Below are positions 23,916 through 35,534 of a DNA stretch of 64,000 nt, in pieces. A model generated the notes under the pieces. The model had not been told where the DNA came from. It worked only from the letters and a program-made list of their open reading frames with translations, and did no database searches. Position 1 is the stretch's first letter, and every line of letters begins with the position of its first letter. The translations under genes were made by a program, and so were the position numbers. Source of the DNA: Suillus spraguei (Eukaryota > Basidiomycota > Agaricomycetes > Boletales > Suillaceae); assembly GCA_016800925.1 (NCBI GenBank), contig JABCPU010000022.1, positions 1 through 64,000 of the forward strand, in the 5' to 3' direction.

Positions 23916-24970
23916 TCAACCTCTTCCGACATAAGGAACACCAGTCGCCCTACGTAGCAGGTCAGTATCCAAAACCCAAGAAAGACAGCCGCACACTCAC
24001 ATGATATTCATCTCTAGTACCGTGACAGACGTAGGGAGACTTGCAATGTGCGCAACTGCATCTGCAACGTGTACCGGATCGAAAGTTGGTTCAACAACTC
24101 TCCGACCATCAGGCTGCAACGCTCCTAAAGTATGCCCTGCAGCCATCGTCGTGTGCGCATTTCCTGGTAAAACCACTGTCGCATGAACCTCCTCCGATAT
24201 TGTCAAGGTACGTAGTACGTACCAATGTCAATCTGCGTCACAGAAATATTGTGCTTTCGTCCCTCGATAGCGATGGTCTTGGTTAAACCGTATACGGCAT
24301 GTTTGGAGGCTGCGTATGCAACGGAATGAGGCCTTGGCACATGGGCAGCCAATGAACCATTGTTGATGATTCTTCCTGCATAGGGACGCTGTAGATCAAT
24401 ACACTGCGGTTTTTCGTTTTCCAGATTCACGAACCTCCAGTTGGATCTTGTTGCTTATAAATCTTGAAAGCTTCGCGAGTGCAAAGGAACGAGGCAATAA
24501 GGTTGACATTGACGACCGATGTGAATGCCTCGAGCGGCATTTCCTCGATGGGACTCGCCTTATCAGATAAGCCTGCATTCTACTACATCGTCAGTATATG
24601 ACTACAACGCACGTAAAACCGCGGAACAAGGGGGATACCACTCACGTTGAACAACAGGTCCAGTCTACCAAATTTCTTTACGGTCTCCTCGAACAGACTT
24701 TTCACGAAGGCTTCTTCAGTGATGTTGCCAGGAACGAGGATACATGCATCGGGATTTGCACAGAGAGACCTTGTCTCTTCAAGTTGAGCCAGCCTTCGAG
24801 CGGTCAGTGCCAAGCTCCAACCATTAGAGGAGAGCTTGATAGCCGAATGGCGTCCAATACCTGAAATCGGACATAGGAAGTGAGTTTGCGAACAAGTGTG
24901 AAACCTTGAGGCGCGATCAATACGCACCAGAAGATGCCCCTGTAATTACTGCGACCTTTAATGATGCCAT
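23916..24970 (-). CDS. Short-chain dehydrogenase/reductase (classical SDR)
   Basis: Begins MASLKVAVITGASSG with a cofactor motif completed across an intron (T-G-A-S-S-G-I-G, about 24900-24960). It continues GRHSAIKLSSNGWSLALTARR, a DLLFNVSG segment near 24655, NNGSLAAH with the catalytic serine (about 24365) and YAASKHAVYG, the Y-x3-K catalytic pair (about 24300). The R-R after the beta-2 strand suggests NADP(H). Introns occur near 24890-24930, 24583-24655, 24400-24440 and 24200-24235. The last exon is short: splicing from MNIM across 23952-23998 gives a terminal ATGVPYVGRG and a stop at 23916, matching the usual end of these fungal SDRs. Substrate unknown. The gene looks intact. Confidence 0.85.
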
Positions 24971-25229
24971 TGGAAGTGTTGGGGCAGTTAGGGATGAAGG
25001 TTGCAACTAGTCTGACTATAGCCCGCTGCGGGGTGCGGATTTCCGTCCTGATTGATATTCGGAGCCCATGATTGTTAGTGAGAACACATGCTAATAATAC
25101 CGGCCTGTGCGTCACGCGACTTCGCATTAGCTAACAGTAAGTAGATAGCGTTCGGACTAGCATTAATGAAATTCACTATACATCAGGGAAACAAGTATAC
25201 TAAAATGGAGAAAAACTCGTGCAAAGATC

Positions 25230-26570
25230 TCACTCAGCCTTCTCCTTACCCTTGGTGTTCGACCCGGTACCGTAGACCAACGAATCGACACTCCCCCTTC
25301 TTCCTTGAATGTCCAGAAGTGCACCCCATACGGGGGTGAGCAAAGGCAAAAACATCGCCACTCGTTCTTGGTAAGCTGAATATGCAACGGGGTACTTTGC
25401 CTTCGATATCAACTCAGTAAAAATGGTGGAGGCGAAGAATAAACTGCAGAGAACTAAACATGGAAGGAAGGGTGTGAGTAATGCGAATGATGTCGGCGGG
25501 AAGTCGAGCTTCGGTGAATCAGGCGAAAGGAGAGGGATAAGTGTGATTATGATCTGGTACGACATGGTCATTAGTAATGAATTCTCGTGTACAGAGGTGA
25601 AATGATGTGCACATACCCAGAAACTCTGTTCGCACAGGAAATTTGGGTGCCGTGACCAAGCCCATAATCCGCGGGTCACAAATCCACGTTCAGCATCATA
25701 TTTGGTCCATTGAATTTTCGCACCAGGCCATTCATTTGGGTTCAGCTTCCCGGAACGTTTAAAGGTTTGGAAAGAGTATTGCTGGTTATCCGAGATAAAC
25801 TCGATGAGGATAACGAGAAATCCTAGCGTTCCGAAGATATAATCCGAAGTTGAAAGGGGCGTGTGAGGTTGAGCCGCTGCACGGGCAGCTGGAAGGCCCA
25901 AGAGGAATAATATTATATTCTGGGCAATCGCTTATGCTGAGTTAGTATATGTGTAGAGACCGTTGGATGATTTGTAGTCATACCAATAAAAAAGAGGTTG
26001 AAAACTTGGAAAAGGAAAGGGGAAATTTTCTGCCGCAGAACTTCCCAGCGATAATCTTCATCCTTGCTGCGAAAATGTCTTAATTTCTAACTATATATCA
26101 GCAATGAAGAATGGGCTTACAGGCTAAATAGACCACGTCGCCAAGTGTTGTAACTTAATCTGCAGTGGAGGGTAAGATTTAGGAGTGGATATGACAAAGA
26201 CATGTTATCAACCTGAACATCCACGTCACCTGAAGGCAGTTCAGCTGACTACAAAGAATTAAGTAGATGAGATACTCACCACCAAACTTGCCATGAGCAA
26301 GGCCCGTGGACTGAAGGTCTCCTTGAGAGATGCAGGGATTGTGTCAGGGGTGTAGGGAAAGAAGTAGGTAGGTGGAACCCATGGAAAAAGAGGCATAAAA
26401 GCATAGTATATAGTATATATTGTTGGGAGAAATGTCCAGACCCTGTCCACCTGCGACACGTTGTTGGTGAGGATGGAGAGCACGTATGTGGCAGTAGTCA
26501 TGGTCACACAGAATTTGACGGGCCAAACGAACATAGGTGCCTCATGTGTAAGTATGCGCCAAAAATCCAT
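25230..26570 (-). CDS. DUF1295 / steroid 5-alpha-reductase-like membrane protein
   Basis: Minus-strand gene with several hydrophobic segments. The N-terminal exon (MDFWRILTHEAPMF.., ending near 26275) holds two or three membrane spans and the NVSQVDRVW motif of the family. Further exons give MFRLSYNTWRRGLFSL, then FISDNQQYSFQTFKR and the signature GFVTRGLWAWSRHPNF (about 25625-25690), followed by EQSFW. The C-terminal exon ends in a charged tail near 25233. DUF1295 proteins resemble the C-terminal domain of 3-oxo-5-alpha-steroid dehydrogenases and isoprenylcysteine methyltransferases and are presumed ER membrane enzymes; the substrate is not known. Five or six short introns join without breaks. 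Confidence 0.85.
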
Positions 26571-26733
26571 GTTGATTAGATATTATCAGGCTGTGTAGAT
26601 AGTAAATTCAAGTGGTTGTGCTTGCTGGTGTTGGTGGAAGTGGTTCAAGTTGCTGTCTTAGGGGGACGTGGCTAGTACAGGTTTAACCCGATCTGTAGGG
26701 TTACGTCATCAGACTCTTTGCTCGCTGTCTACC

Positions 26734-27583
26734 ATGACCACCACAGTTCTTTTCTCAACGTTTGCTCCATTCCCAACTCTTTCACTCTCTGTTTCTCCGG
26801 AAACAAGATTCGATGACCTGTATTCTCTTTTGTGCGAGCGCTATCCCGATCTTCCTGCTTCAGAGGACTTGAGAATTTCATCTCATGCTGGATCTATTCC
26901 TACGTCGGACACCCTCATTTCTGAGATTCATGGACGAGATGCGGCTCTCATTACGCTGAAACTTATTCCCCGACTTCGAGGTGGTAAAGGAGGTTTTGGT
27001 TCGCAGTTGCGTGCCGCCGGTGGTCGCATGAGTAGCCAGAAGACCAGTAACAACGACTCATGCAGAGATCTCAGTGGACGCAGACTTAGTACCATCAAAA
27101 CCGCGAAAAGGTATGTTTACTACTACTGTAGGGTCTGACGCATTAATTACATTATTTTAGGCTTGCAGATTACATGGGAAATGAAGATGAGCGGAAGAAG
27201 GCCCAGGCTGAAGCCAAAAAAGCCAAGCTAGAGACACTCGAGAAGAAGATTGCAGCTGCATCAGGGAACACTGATGCTGTTGCTGGCAAGAAGCATCGGT
27301 TTGATGACACAGAATACCTCGAAGAAAGTAGGGAGATCGTCGACAATGTCAAATCTGCAGTGTCTGCAGGTCAGTATACTGCGTCCACGACATGGTCTTT
27401 GCGCTGATGTTTCAATTTGCAGGTCTCATGAAGAAAAAGAAGAAGATGAAGACGAACCACATTTCCAGCTCACCCGAGTCATCCACTCCTCCAAAAGATG
27501 TGGACACGGAGAAAATGTTGAAATCGCCAGCCCTACCTATTGCAGTACCTACAGCCATTGCTGTCGGAGCCGCCAGCGCGTAG
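26734..27583 (+). CDS. SDE2: Sde2 (ubiquitin-fold precursor, splicing and genome maintenance)
   Basis: The first 85 or so residues form a ubiquitin-like fold ending RLRGG, directly followed by [15 protein letters not shown] (about 26965-27035). This is the conserved Sde2 processing site, where cleavage after Gly-Gly releases a Lys-starting Sde2 C-terminal part. The conserved [19 protein letters not shown] follows, crossing an intron near 27112-27162. A coiled, lysine-rich segment ([15 protein letters not shown]) comes next, and after a second intron (27371-27421) a basic KKKKKMK stretch. Sde2 acts in pre-mRNA splicing of selected introns in fission yeast and in replication stress in mammals. 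The start at 26734 (MTTTVLF) is preferred over the in-frame 26668 ATG because the ubiquitin fold starts there. Its stop lies only 49 bases before the next gene. Confidence 0.92.
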
Positions 27584-27631
27584 TTCTTACCTGTTGATAT
27601 ATCCCTCTGTAAATTACGTAGTGTATGGATA

Positions 27632-29986
27632 ATGTATCCTCGTTGTAACCACGCGAATGGAATCATAGTATCAGCTTGTCATATTCGGTTCCCTAACAAG
27701 TGGTTTGTTTCTCTTACGCTTACATCTTCAGTCTCGACACAAGACTACTTCAGGTTTCCTACTGCGTTAAGTACTTGTGATGCCCTTCCACTGCGCATAC
27801 CCAGTCGGGGGTACCTGCAAACAGCGCGGTTCTTCGCTACCAGCGTACCCACTCCCCGAATTCCCCAAACCATTATTGAAAAAGTTGTTCAAAAGTACTC
27901 AGTCAGTCTTCCCGATGGAAAAGTTGTCAAAGCGGGTGACTATGTCATGATTCGCCCGGAGCATGTCATGACCCATGACAATACTGGCCCTGTCATATCC
28001 AAGTGTGCTTCTTTTCTTCTCCCCTCTCAGATTAGCATTCATATGACACATGCAGATTCAAGTCCATAGGTGCAAAGAAAATTGTTGATCCCCGCCAGAC
28101 GGTGTTCACCCTTGATCACGACGTGCAGAACAAATCTGACAAAAACCTTGCCAAGTATGCTAATATCGAGGCATTTGCGCGCGCACATGGGATTGACTTC
28201 TATCCTGCTGGCCGCGGTATCGGGCACCAAGTCCTTGTAGAAGAAGGATACGCATTTCCGCACACCCTCACTGTTGCCTCTGACTCTCACTCAAATATGT
28301 ATGGAGGCGTTGCCTGTGTGGGTACACCCATCGTACGCACAGATGCAGCAGCCCTGTGGGCTACAGGAAAGACTTGGTGGCAAGTCCCCCGTATGGTCAA
28401 GGTGGAATTTCGGGGGAAACTCGCCCCGGGTGTCACCGGCAAGGATGTGATTGTAGCGCTTTGCGGGTCATTCAACAACGATGAAGTCCTTAACGCTGCA
28501 ATCGAGTTTACCGGGGAGGGTGTCTCTGCGCTTTCGGTTGACGATAGGCTTACGATTTCGAATATGACAACGGAATGGGGCGCACTTGTCGGCGTTTTCC
28601 CTGTCGACGACACACTTCTTGGTTGGTATGAGAGCGCATTGGCAAAATTAGAGCGAAGGACTTTCGCCTCTGAGTCAATACCGCCTCCCCCGGAACACCC
28701 ACGTATCAATCGCCGCCGTCTTGATGCTCTCCGTGCAACTAACCTTGCGTCTGATCTCGGTGCCCAATACTCTTCGCATCTGATCTTCGACCTCTCTACC
28801 CTCGTCCCGCACGTCTCCGGTCCTAACAGTGTCAAGATATCTACTCCACTTCCCAAGCTAGAATCTCAGCAAATTGCGATCCAGAAAGCATACCTGGTTT
28901 CATGTACCAATTCTCGTGTCTCTGATATTGCTGCAGCTGCGTCTGTTGTTGAGGGCAAGAAGATTGCAGAGGGCGTCGAGTTCTATGTCGCAGCTGCGAG
29001 CTCTGTGGTGCAGGCTGAGGCAGAGAAGTTGGGGCACTGGAACAAGTTGATTGCCGCAGGTGCCAGAGTACTCCCAGCAGGTTGCGGGCCTTGCATCGGG
29101 CTTGGCACTGGGATTGTTGGAAGAAGGTGAGACAGGCATTAGCGCCACGAACAGGAACTATAAGGGACGAATGGGCCACCCTAAGGCTCAGGCATATCTT
29201 GCCAGTCCTGCCGTAGTCGCTGCGAGCGCTGTGAAGGGATTTATCTGCTCCCCCGATTCTCTTGACACAACCTCGCTTCCTCCCGCAGGCGCACCCGCCT
29301 TCTCCATCGCTTCTGGTTCTTCAGATGCGGTAGAGGTACCACAAGCAGAAGAACCCCTCTTTCCAGGCTTCCCTGCAGCCTTTTCTGGTCGCATTCTCTT
29401 TGCACCGCAGGACAACCTTAACACGGACGCACTATACCCCGGAAAATACACCTACCAAGATGACATCACCCTCGAACGCCAAGCACAAGTGGTTATGGAG
29501 AACTACGACCCGTCATTCGCAGGCAATGTCGCTACCATTCTCCCTTCACTCCCCGCATCAGATGAAAGCATCAAGTCCGGTGTGGTCTTAGTGTCGGGGT
29601 ATAATTTCGGTACTGGATCCTCTCGCGAACAGGCTGCTACTGCGCTCAAGGCAGCTGGTGTGCCACTCGTCATTGCAGGCTCATTCGGTGACATATTCAA
29701 ACGTAATGCCATCAATAACGGTCTTGTCTGCCTTGAATGTCCCGAGCTCGTCGCTGACCTCACTGCGACATACGCTAAAGGCGGCGCACGGGGTGCAGGT
29801 GGATGCGAAGGCGAGCTCACAGTGGATAAAGGGCATGAAATACGTGTTTCTATGGTGGACGGGAACGTCACTCTACGTGGTTCTGATGGAGAAAAGACTT
29901 ACAGAGTACGCACGGTGGGCGCAAGCGTGCAGGAACTGTGGGTGTGCGGTGGGCTCGAAGGGTTCATTCTCAAATCCATACAGTAG
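27632..29986 (+). CDS. LYS4: Homoaconitase, mitochondrial (lysine biosynthesis)
   Basis: Iron-sulphur hydro-lyase of the fungal alpha-aminoadipate pathway, converting homoaconitate to homoisocitrate. Motifs: MTHDNTG (about 27965), [19 protein letters not shown], the cluster ligands in SCTNSR (about 28905) and GCGPCIG (about 29080-29100), then GRMGHP and [18 protein letters not shown] in the swivel domain (about 29590-29650), with [12 protein letters not shown] later. An intron near 28003-28057 joins K to FKSIGAKK. The first 75 codons are a poorly conserved, presumably mitochondrial presequence; homology starts near 27857, so the exact start is uncertain. Oddity: the frame changes at 29110-29113 (GGGA), between GLGTG and LLEEGETG. 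Removing one G restores the family sequence. As given the protein ends at 29128, so this is either a sequence error or a null allele. Confidence 0.94.
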
Positions 29987-30461
29987 TATATATGTGAAGG
30001 TATCGTCTGCTTGTGTGTACGTTTTGCTATCGGAGCTATGTAAACATTCAAAGACAGCGTAACCTGCAAGGGTGAAGACGGCACAACGAAAACCCTGTAA
30101 CACCATGGAGAGCCTCGGGTGCGAAGAACGTCTCCTGCAAGCTCTCAAAGAAGTATCAGGTATGTCGTCAAGTGACGACAAAGATATGTGCCTTTCTCGT
30201 TCGAGGGCACTGCGAACAGCTAAAGTGACGGAGGCGAGCGCAACCGAGATGGATTCCACGCTTTAAACTCTATAGATTTTGACAGGTACTCGGATACGAC
30301 TTGAGGATGTTGAGTAGAATTTTGGCTCCGAGCTGAGATGAGCAGGGAGTATTTGAATTTATTCCAATGATACATTCTGATTGATATTGATTGCTTTGCA
30401 TGCATAACTCATTCGTACTGTCATGGCTAATCATAATTAAAAATCGAACGTTTATCTCGAA
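29987..30461. other. Convergent intergenic region
   Basis: Lies between the 3' ends of LYS4 (plus) and the trimethyllysine dioxygenase (minus). No supported gene; a 128-codon minus-strand frame here overlaps LYS4 and has no family features. Confidence 0.4.
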
Positions 30462-32394
30462 TCATAGATTGGAGTTCCAAATGCTTCTGATGTCCTCAGG
30501 TCTCCCTGCCTTGTTCTGGCTGTTATCATCGACACCATCAAATTTCTCCTTAAGGACAGCAAGCTTCGAACGGTATTCGTCTATGCCAATGTAGGCACCA
30601 CACACGCGGCGCTTACCGTCAAAAGCGGATCGGCCATGAAGCACGCGATGGTTGTCAATTGCTAGAGACGAGATTAAGCCATATGGCAGGCACACACGGA
30701 TAGGACCTACTTAATACAGTGCCGGGAGTGAGTTGGATCCAATACTCTGAATCAGGTTTTGTCAAGAGTTCGTTCCAAATCTTGATTGCCTGATACCTGG
30801 CATTTGGATTAAGTAATGTAAATTTTTCTGACCTATGAGGCTCACTTACCATTCTTCCACTTCGTCCGGTGGCAAGTGGCTCATCACGCTTCTATCATCA
30901 TTATTCCACCGTACCTGCACGAGTTCTTTGGTCTCCGGGTGATATCGCAACGGGGGGTACATTGCAGGGGGACTCGGAGTGTACAGAGCTGATGGTTCTC
31001 CTGCTGCATGGGCTGGAATGGGCACGCGAGAAAGGAGATCGTGGAATCTCGGATGTAGCTCTTTCATAAGGGCGGCAACATAGGCACCATCTACGAGAAG
31101 CGTTGCTCCTCCAGAGCCTTCGGTATGTGATAAGAGATGGAAAAGTTGAAGACCGCAAGGGTCCGTCTGTGCTCACAATCAGAGGCGCAACGAGAAATAT
31201 GAGCGTATCCCATACGAAATAGGTGTTATCAGTGTGGGCTCCTAGTGCCATTGTGGTGTACGCGGTGTCTCCCTTTGAGAGATCAGCAGTAAACTCCCAA
31301 AACTTCCCATCTACGGGCGTTCAGACCAGGAGTGAAGGCACAAGGAAGGAGGACGTACATTGGGTTTCTCGGATAAAACCGATACGTTCACAGAGCTCTT
31401 CTGTGGCCTCAGATGTTGCGGGGACCCCTGAAACAAAGCAAAAGCCAAACGTTTCCTGCATACGCATGAGACAAGCACCTAAAGCTCTCGATTTACGCAC
31501 AACGTTCGTCAGCCACTTATGCAGTCCCTTTTCGTCCATGACCTCGGTATAAGTCACAGAGGGTGGGGACTTCTCGATCTTTGATCCCCAAAGGATTTTC
31601 CTAGTGTGCGATAAGTGCAAGGTACGGATTACCGAAAAAAATGACACACCGACTTGAAGTTGTTTGAGGAGCTGGATCGTATGTGTTGGCTTGTAGCCAT
31701 GCCCATGGGTATACCGACGAGTGAGATTCCGTGCTAGTTCCTGGCCCTAAGTTATGGATCAAGTTGAGTTGAAAACTGAGTTGAGCCAACATACAGATAA
31801 CTTCGAGGCCGTCTGCGGAGCCTTGTACGTGTATAGGTTTGATATCAGCTGGAATCTATGGAAACGTCTCTTCTCAGTAAAGACACAACCACTGTCGGGC
31901 GATGGAGTACCTCGAATGTGTTGAGCAGTCGTTGCTTTGTTACCGGGTGAAAACAGCCTGAGCATCTGCAGTGGTCGCGCAACCAGATATGGTGACTGAC
32001 AGTTTACGCGTTCAGATCTCGGGAATTACTATGAGGCAAAAGGTTCATACAATCTAGACCAACGCTGTGGGCCCCAAAGAATAGATATTTTGCGGTCATC
32101 AGCGTTTGCAATGGGAATATCCCTGTGACCTCTGGGCTCTGTAACGCCTAACTGCTCCGAAGAAACAACTTCTCTAGTCGCTGCGGAAGATATGGAGCGA
32201 CTTCCAGTCAGCAAACCGAGTGTCCAGCACGATCCGAGTGTACTAGAGATCTGATTATCACGACCATGGAATGAACCATTCAAATATGATGGCCTCCCCA
32301 GTGCGCATCGAGAGAGGTATTTCACAGTGCCATGGGACCGACTCCGAAGCGGAATGCGCAACCTTGTGAAGCCTACCCTGAGCATTGCCAGCAA
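30462..32394 (-). CDS. Trimethyllysine dioxygenase (Fe(II)/2-oxoglutarate), carnitine biosynthesis
   Basis: Begins with a basic, serine-rich presequence (MLAMLRVGFTRLRIPLRSRS), suggesting mitochondria. After an intron (about 31991-32044) comes HHIWLRDHCRCSGCFHP, the cysteine-rich N-terminal domain shared by trimethyllysine and gamma-butyrobetaine dioxygenases. The catalytic domain shows HTDNTYF (about 31215-31240; iron ligands H and D), then YHPETKELVQVRWNNDDRS and a late VIDNHRVLHGRSAF (about 30620-30670, third histidine and 2-oxoglutarate arginine). The HTDNTYF form favours trimethyllysine dioxygenase over butyrobetaine dioxygenase. It hydroxylates trimethyllysine, the first step of carnitine synthesis. 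Introns near 30680, 30800-30845, 31140-31200, 31300-31360, 31610-31660 and 31740-31910 join cleanly. The adjacent minus-strand aldehyde dehydrogenase could serve a later step. Confidence 0.88.
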
Positions 32395-33031
32395 CAGTAA
32401 TTACCAGAGCACAGGACAAATCTCTTCGAAGACAAGGCAGTTGATCCGACCGAACTGGTTACGCCATATTCCCGAAATGGAACAAACGCCCCTGAGTGAG
32501 GCTCAGTCCGATTCAGCTTGAGGGATTTGAAGTCCTAGATTTCTTTCTAAACATTTTCGACAGAGTTTTGGCCAAGTTTGAAATTTAGAAGAGAAACTGT
32601 CTTCAAACTGCGACTCGTTTGGAACACGAGACGAATGCTATTATACACATAGAGGAATTACAAATCCAACACGATATTTCAGAAGGATAAAGCATACCAC
32701 CACACTGAATTACTCCAGCCAGTGTTGAACCGCACTGGCAGATTTTCTCCTAGGTGCAGAAGTTTTCATTATGCATAACCCCTCTACTCCGTACAGTCGG
32801 TGGAAACGAGTCGCCGCAAACGACGAGAAACACTGACTCTCTCAAGGACTACCCCCAGGTATTTCAGAATGGATTCTTGTACGCATGGCATCAAAAATCA
32901 TGGAGATACACTCTGTTTACTTTCGCCAACGAACGAAAAACAAGATAGTACAACATCATATACAAGCGCCTCCTTTTGTAATGAATCAGTTTCACTCAAA
33001 ATTATATACGACGATCAGAGGTGACTGCTTT
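32395..33031. other. Intergenic region between the dioxygenase and aldehyde dehydrogenase genes
   Basis: About 640 bases with no supported gene; it should contain the promoter of the dioxygenase gene and the terminator of the dehydrogenase gene. Confidence 0.4.
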
Positions 33032-35105
33032 TCAAAGACGGTGTCCGATATTAACATGAACAGCCTTCACGTTTGTATAGCTGAGAAAAAAAGTCAGTGA
33101 AAGCCGCCATATCACCGTGTCACATGTCTTGACTCACTGTTCCAAGGCATATTCGCCAAGCTCACGCCCGATGCCTGACTGTTTGAAGCCACCGAACGGA
33201 AGGCTCAACTCGGTGGAGTTGTGGCAATTGATCTATAACGATCAAATCATTAGCAGTCCTGACGTTACCGTGCTCGTACTCACCCATGCGGTACCAGCTT
33301 CGATACTATGCGCGACTCGAATCGCTCTGTCTATGTCCCTGGTGAAAACAGAGCAAGCAAGGCCATACAGAGTATCATTCGCTTGCTCAATAGCCTCTAT
33401 GATAATTTGTCAGCACTCGGATACATCGGTAGGGGTATGTGCTTACCCTCTTCCGTGGTGAACTTGATGACCGCGGCCACGGGTCCAAATATCTCTTCCT
33501 GCACGATCCTCATATTCGGCTTACACTCCGTGAAAATAGTCGGTTGAATAAAGTAGCCCTCGTGTCCATGACGTTCTCCACCAACATGAACGGTTGCGCC
33601 GTCCTCTTTACCAGACTTGATGTATCCCATGATCCGCTAGTAGAAAGTAAGCAAAACCGTTCACTAATGTATTAGGTGGTTGCTCGCCTCAAATTGCGTC
33701 TGCGAAATCTGTGGACCTTGGTAAGTGTCTCGTGCAAATGGATCGCCGACTTTCAAAGACAAGGTATGTTCAGTGAACGCCTTCAAAAATTTATCGTATA
33801 TCCCTGCTTGAACGAATATGCGGGAACCTGCGGTGCACGCTTGTCCGTGATTCATACTGTAAGGAAAGTTAGCGAGACTCAACTACGACGGAGGTGACAT
33901 ACAATATTCCGTGGGAAACCCACTTCACGGTCTGCTGCAGGTCCACATCATCGAATATAATACTGGGACTCTTACCACCAAGCTCGAGAGTGACCTTTTT
34001 TAAGTTGCTTTTAGCAGCAGCTTCCATGATCTTGCGTCCAGTAAGTGTGCTCCCTGTGAAGGCTATTTTGTCGACCATCATGTGTTGGCTGAGGGCTTGA
34101 CCTGCGGTACTACCGTATCCGTTCACAATATTGACAACACCATCAGGGAAGCCCGCTTCAACAAACAAAGGACATAGACGAAGCGCAGTCAATGGTGTTA
34201 GTTCAGATGGTTTCAGGATAACAGCGTTTCCCGCTGCTAGAGCCGGGCCAATCTTCCACGACAACATTGTGACTATTCACGTTGTTATTCGCCCACTGAA
34301 AATGGATTAAATGAACATACGAGGAAAGTTCCAAGGAACGATCGCGCCCTGTGGGATGCTGAGTTCATATATCTTCATCGCGTGATGACGTGAGAGTACA
34401 AACCACAACTCCAATGGGTTCATGACGTGTGTAAGCCAGCTTCTTTTCGTTCGTCTGTCAGGTGGGTAGAGATCAGGATTGTTTCCAAAGGAGACATGTC
34501 AGGCCTCTCTGACCTCGATGGTTTTCCCTTGAATCTTGTCCGCCCATCCTGCATAGTACCTGAAGACAGCGATTGCTGCAGGAATATCACCATTTCGGGC
34601 TATGTTGAAGGCTTTGCCTGTCCATAGGGTTGCATCACGAGTAACAGACATGGTTGAAATATCACCCTACCTACATCCAAAGCCTCCAAGGCAGAGAATT
34701 CGTCAGCGTTGGCTTGGAGCAGGTCTGCAAGTTTGTTGAGTATTCTGCCCCTCTGCGCACCAGGGACCTTCAAGCCCCAGCGTTCTTTGTAAGCTTTTTT
34801 TGCAGCCTGAACGGCAATATCGATATCTGCCGCAGTGCCGTCAGCGACCGAAGTTATGACCTGTCCATTGACTGCATCCGCTATCAAAGCTGATCGAGTT
34901 ATGAGCGGTTTATTGACCTACCTGGGTTCAAGACCCTAAGTCGATGAGGCATGACGTAGACGCTGAATGCGATAAAGATAAGTACATACTCGATTTTACC
35001 CTTCTCTACGGGTTCAAGAAATTTTCCATTGATAAATAGGCCAGTAGGGACTGTCGAGGTGCCCTTGTAGGTCGGTGTGTCAAATTGATAGGTGAAAGAA
35101 GACAT
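33032..35105 (-). CDS. NAD(P)-dependent aldehyde dehydrogenase
   Basis: Oxidises an aldehyde to the acid. Starts [15 protein letters not shown], then [18 protein letters not shown]; two small introns (about 34930-34990 and 34876-34917) join to [19 protein letters not shown]. Further on come [19 protein letters not shown] (about 34200-34260), [15 protein letters not shown], the general-base glutamate in LELGGKSP (about 33965-33990), the nucleophile in [11 protein letters not shown] (about 33820-33850) and EEIFGPV (about 33490). The end, [14 protein letters not shown] then a 40-50-nt intron then [12 protein letters not shown], is typical. No break seen. It resembles the general fungal cytosolic/mitochondrial ALDH class. 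Its place next to trimethyllysine dioxygenase on the same strand makes trimethylaminobutyraldehyde a reasonable but unproven substrate. Confidence 0.93.
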
Positions 35106-35144
35106 GGTCGATTGGTGTGATAATAGAGGATCATGAAACGAGTT

Positions 35145-35161
35145 CCTAGCCTTTTATATAT
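35145..35161 (-). promoter_or_regulatory. TATA box of the aldehyde dehydrogenase gene
   Basis: Reading on the minus strand the sequence is ATATATATATAAAAGGC, a strong TATA element 40-55 bases upstream of the start codon at 35105. The short distance suggests a very short 5' leader or a slightly different start. Confidence 0.5.
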
Positions 35162-35267
35162 ATATCTTAGGCATCGGGGTAACAGTGAAGAGTAACCGAG
35201 TAATGAATTTGCCTGATCATGAATGAGTCAGCTTATATGCGCACAAGCTTGTGCCAACTAGCGTTTC

Positions 35268-35409
35268 AGCGTTTCAGTGATTTGTCTGTATATATAGAAA
35301 GATCCCGTGACTGTCGGATCCCGGGGGCTCTCTTGCATGGGTAGGAGCCTGATAATAGATACGGCTAACGTTCTAGCGCTTCAGTGGTTTGTCTATATAT
35401 ATAGAAAGT
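35268..35409. repeat. Pair of 34-bp direct repeats in the divergent promoter
   Basis: AGCGTTTCAGTGATTTG followed by TCTGTATATATAGAAAG (35268-35301) is repeated with three changes at 35375-35408. Each copy carries a TATATATAGAAAG box. The pair lies between the divergently transcribed aldehyde dehydrogenase and BSD2-like genes, so it may be a duplicated promoter element. Confidence 0.55.
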
Positions 35410-35534
35410 AGAAATCTCGTGCACTACCAGTACGACCGCCGTATCGTGAGAACTTGGCGTGGACGCCGCAGCTGTGGCAGCGCTCACTTGCATTGTACCT
35501 CCACAGGTTTCTGCAGGCCTGACATATCCTACGT

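Noticed and set aside
29873..30259. 128-codon minus-strand frame overlapping the end of LYS4
   Set aside because: It is antisense to a conserved coding region and has no domain-like features.
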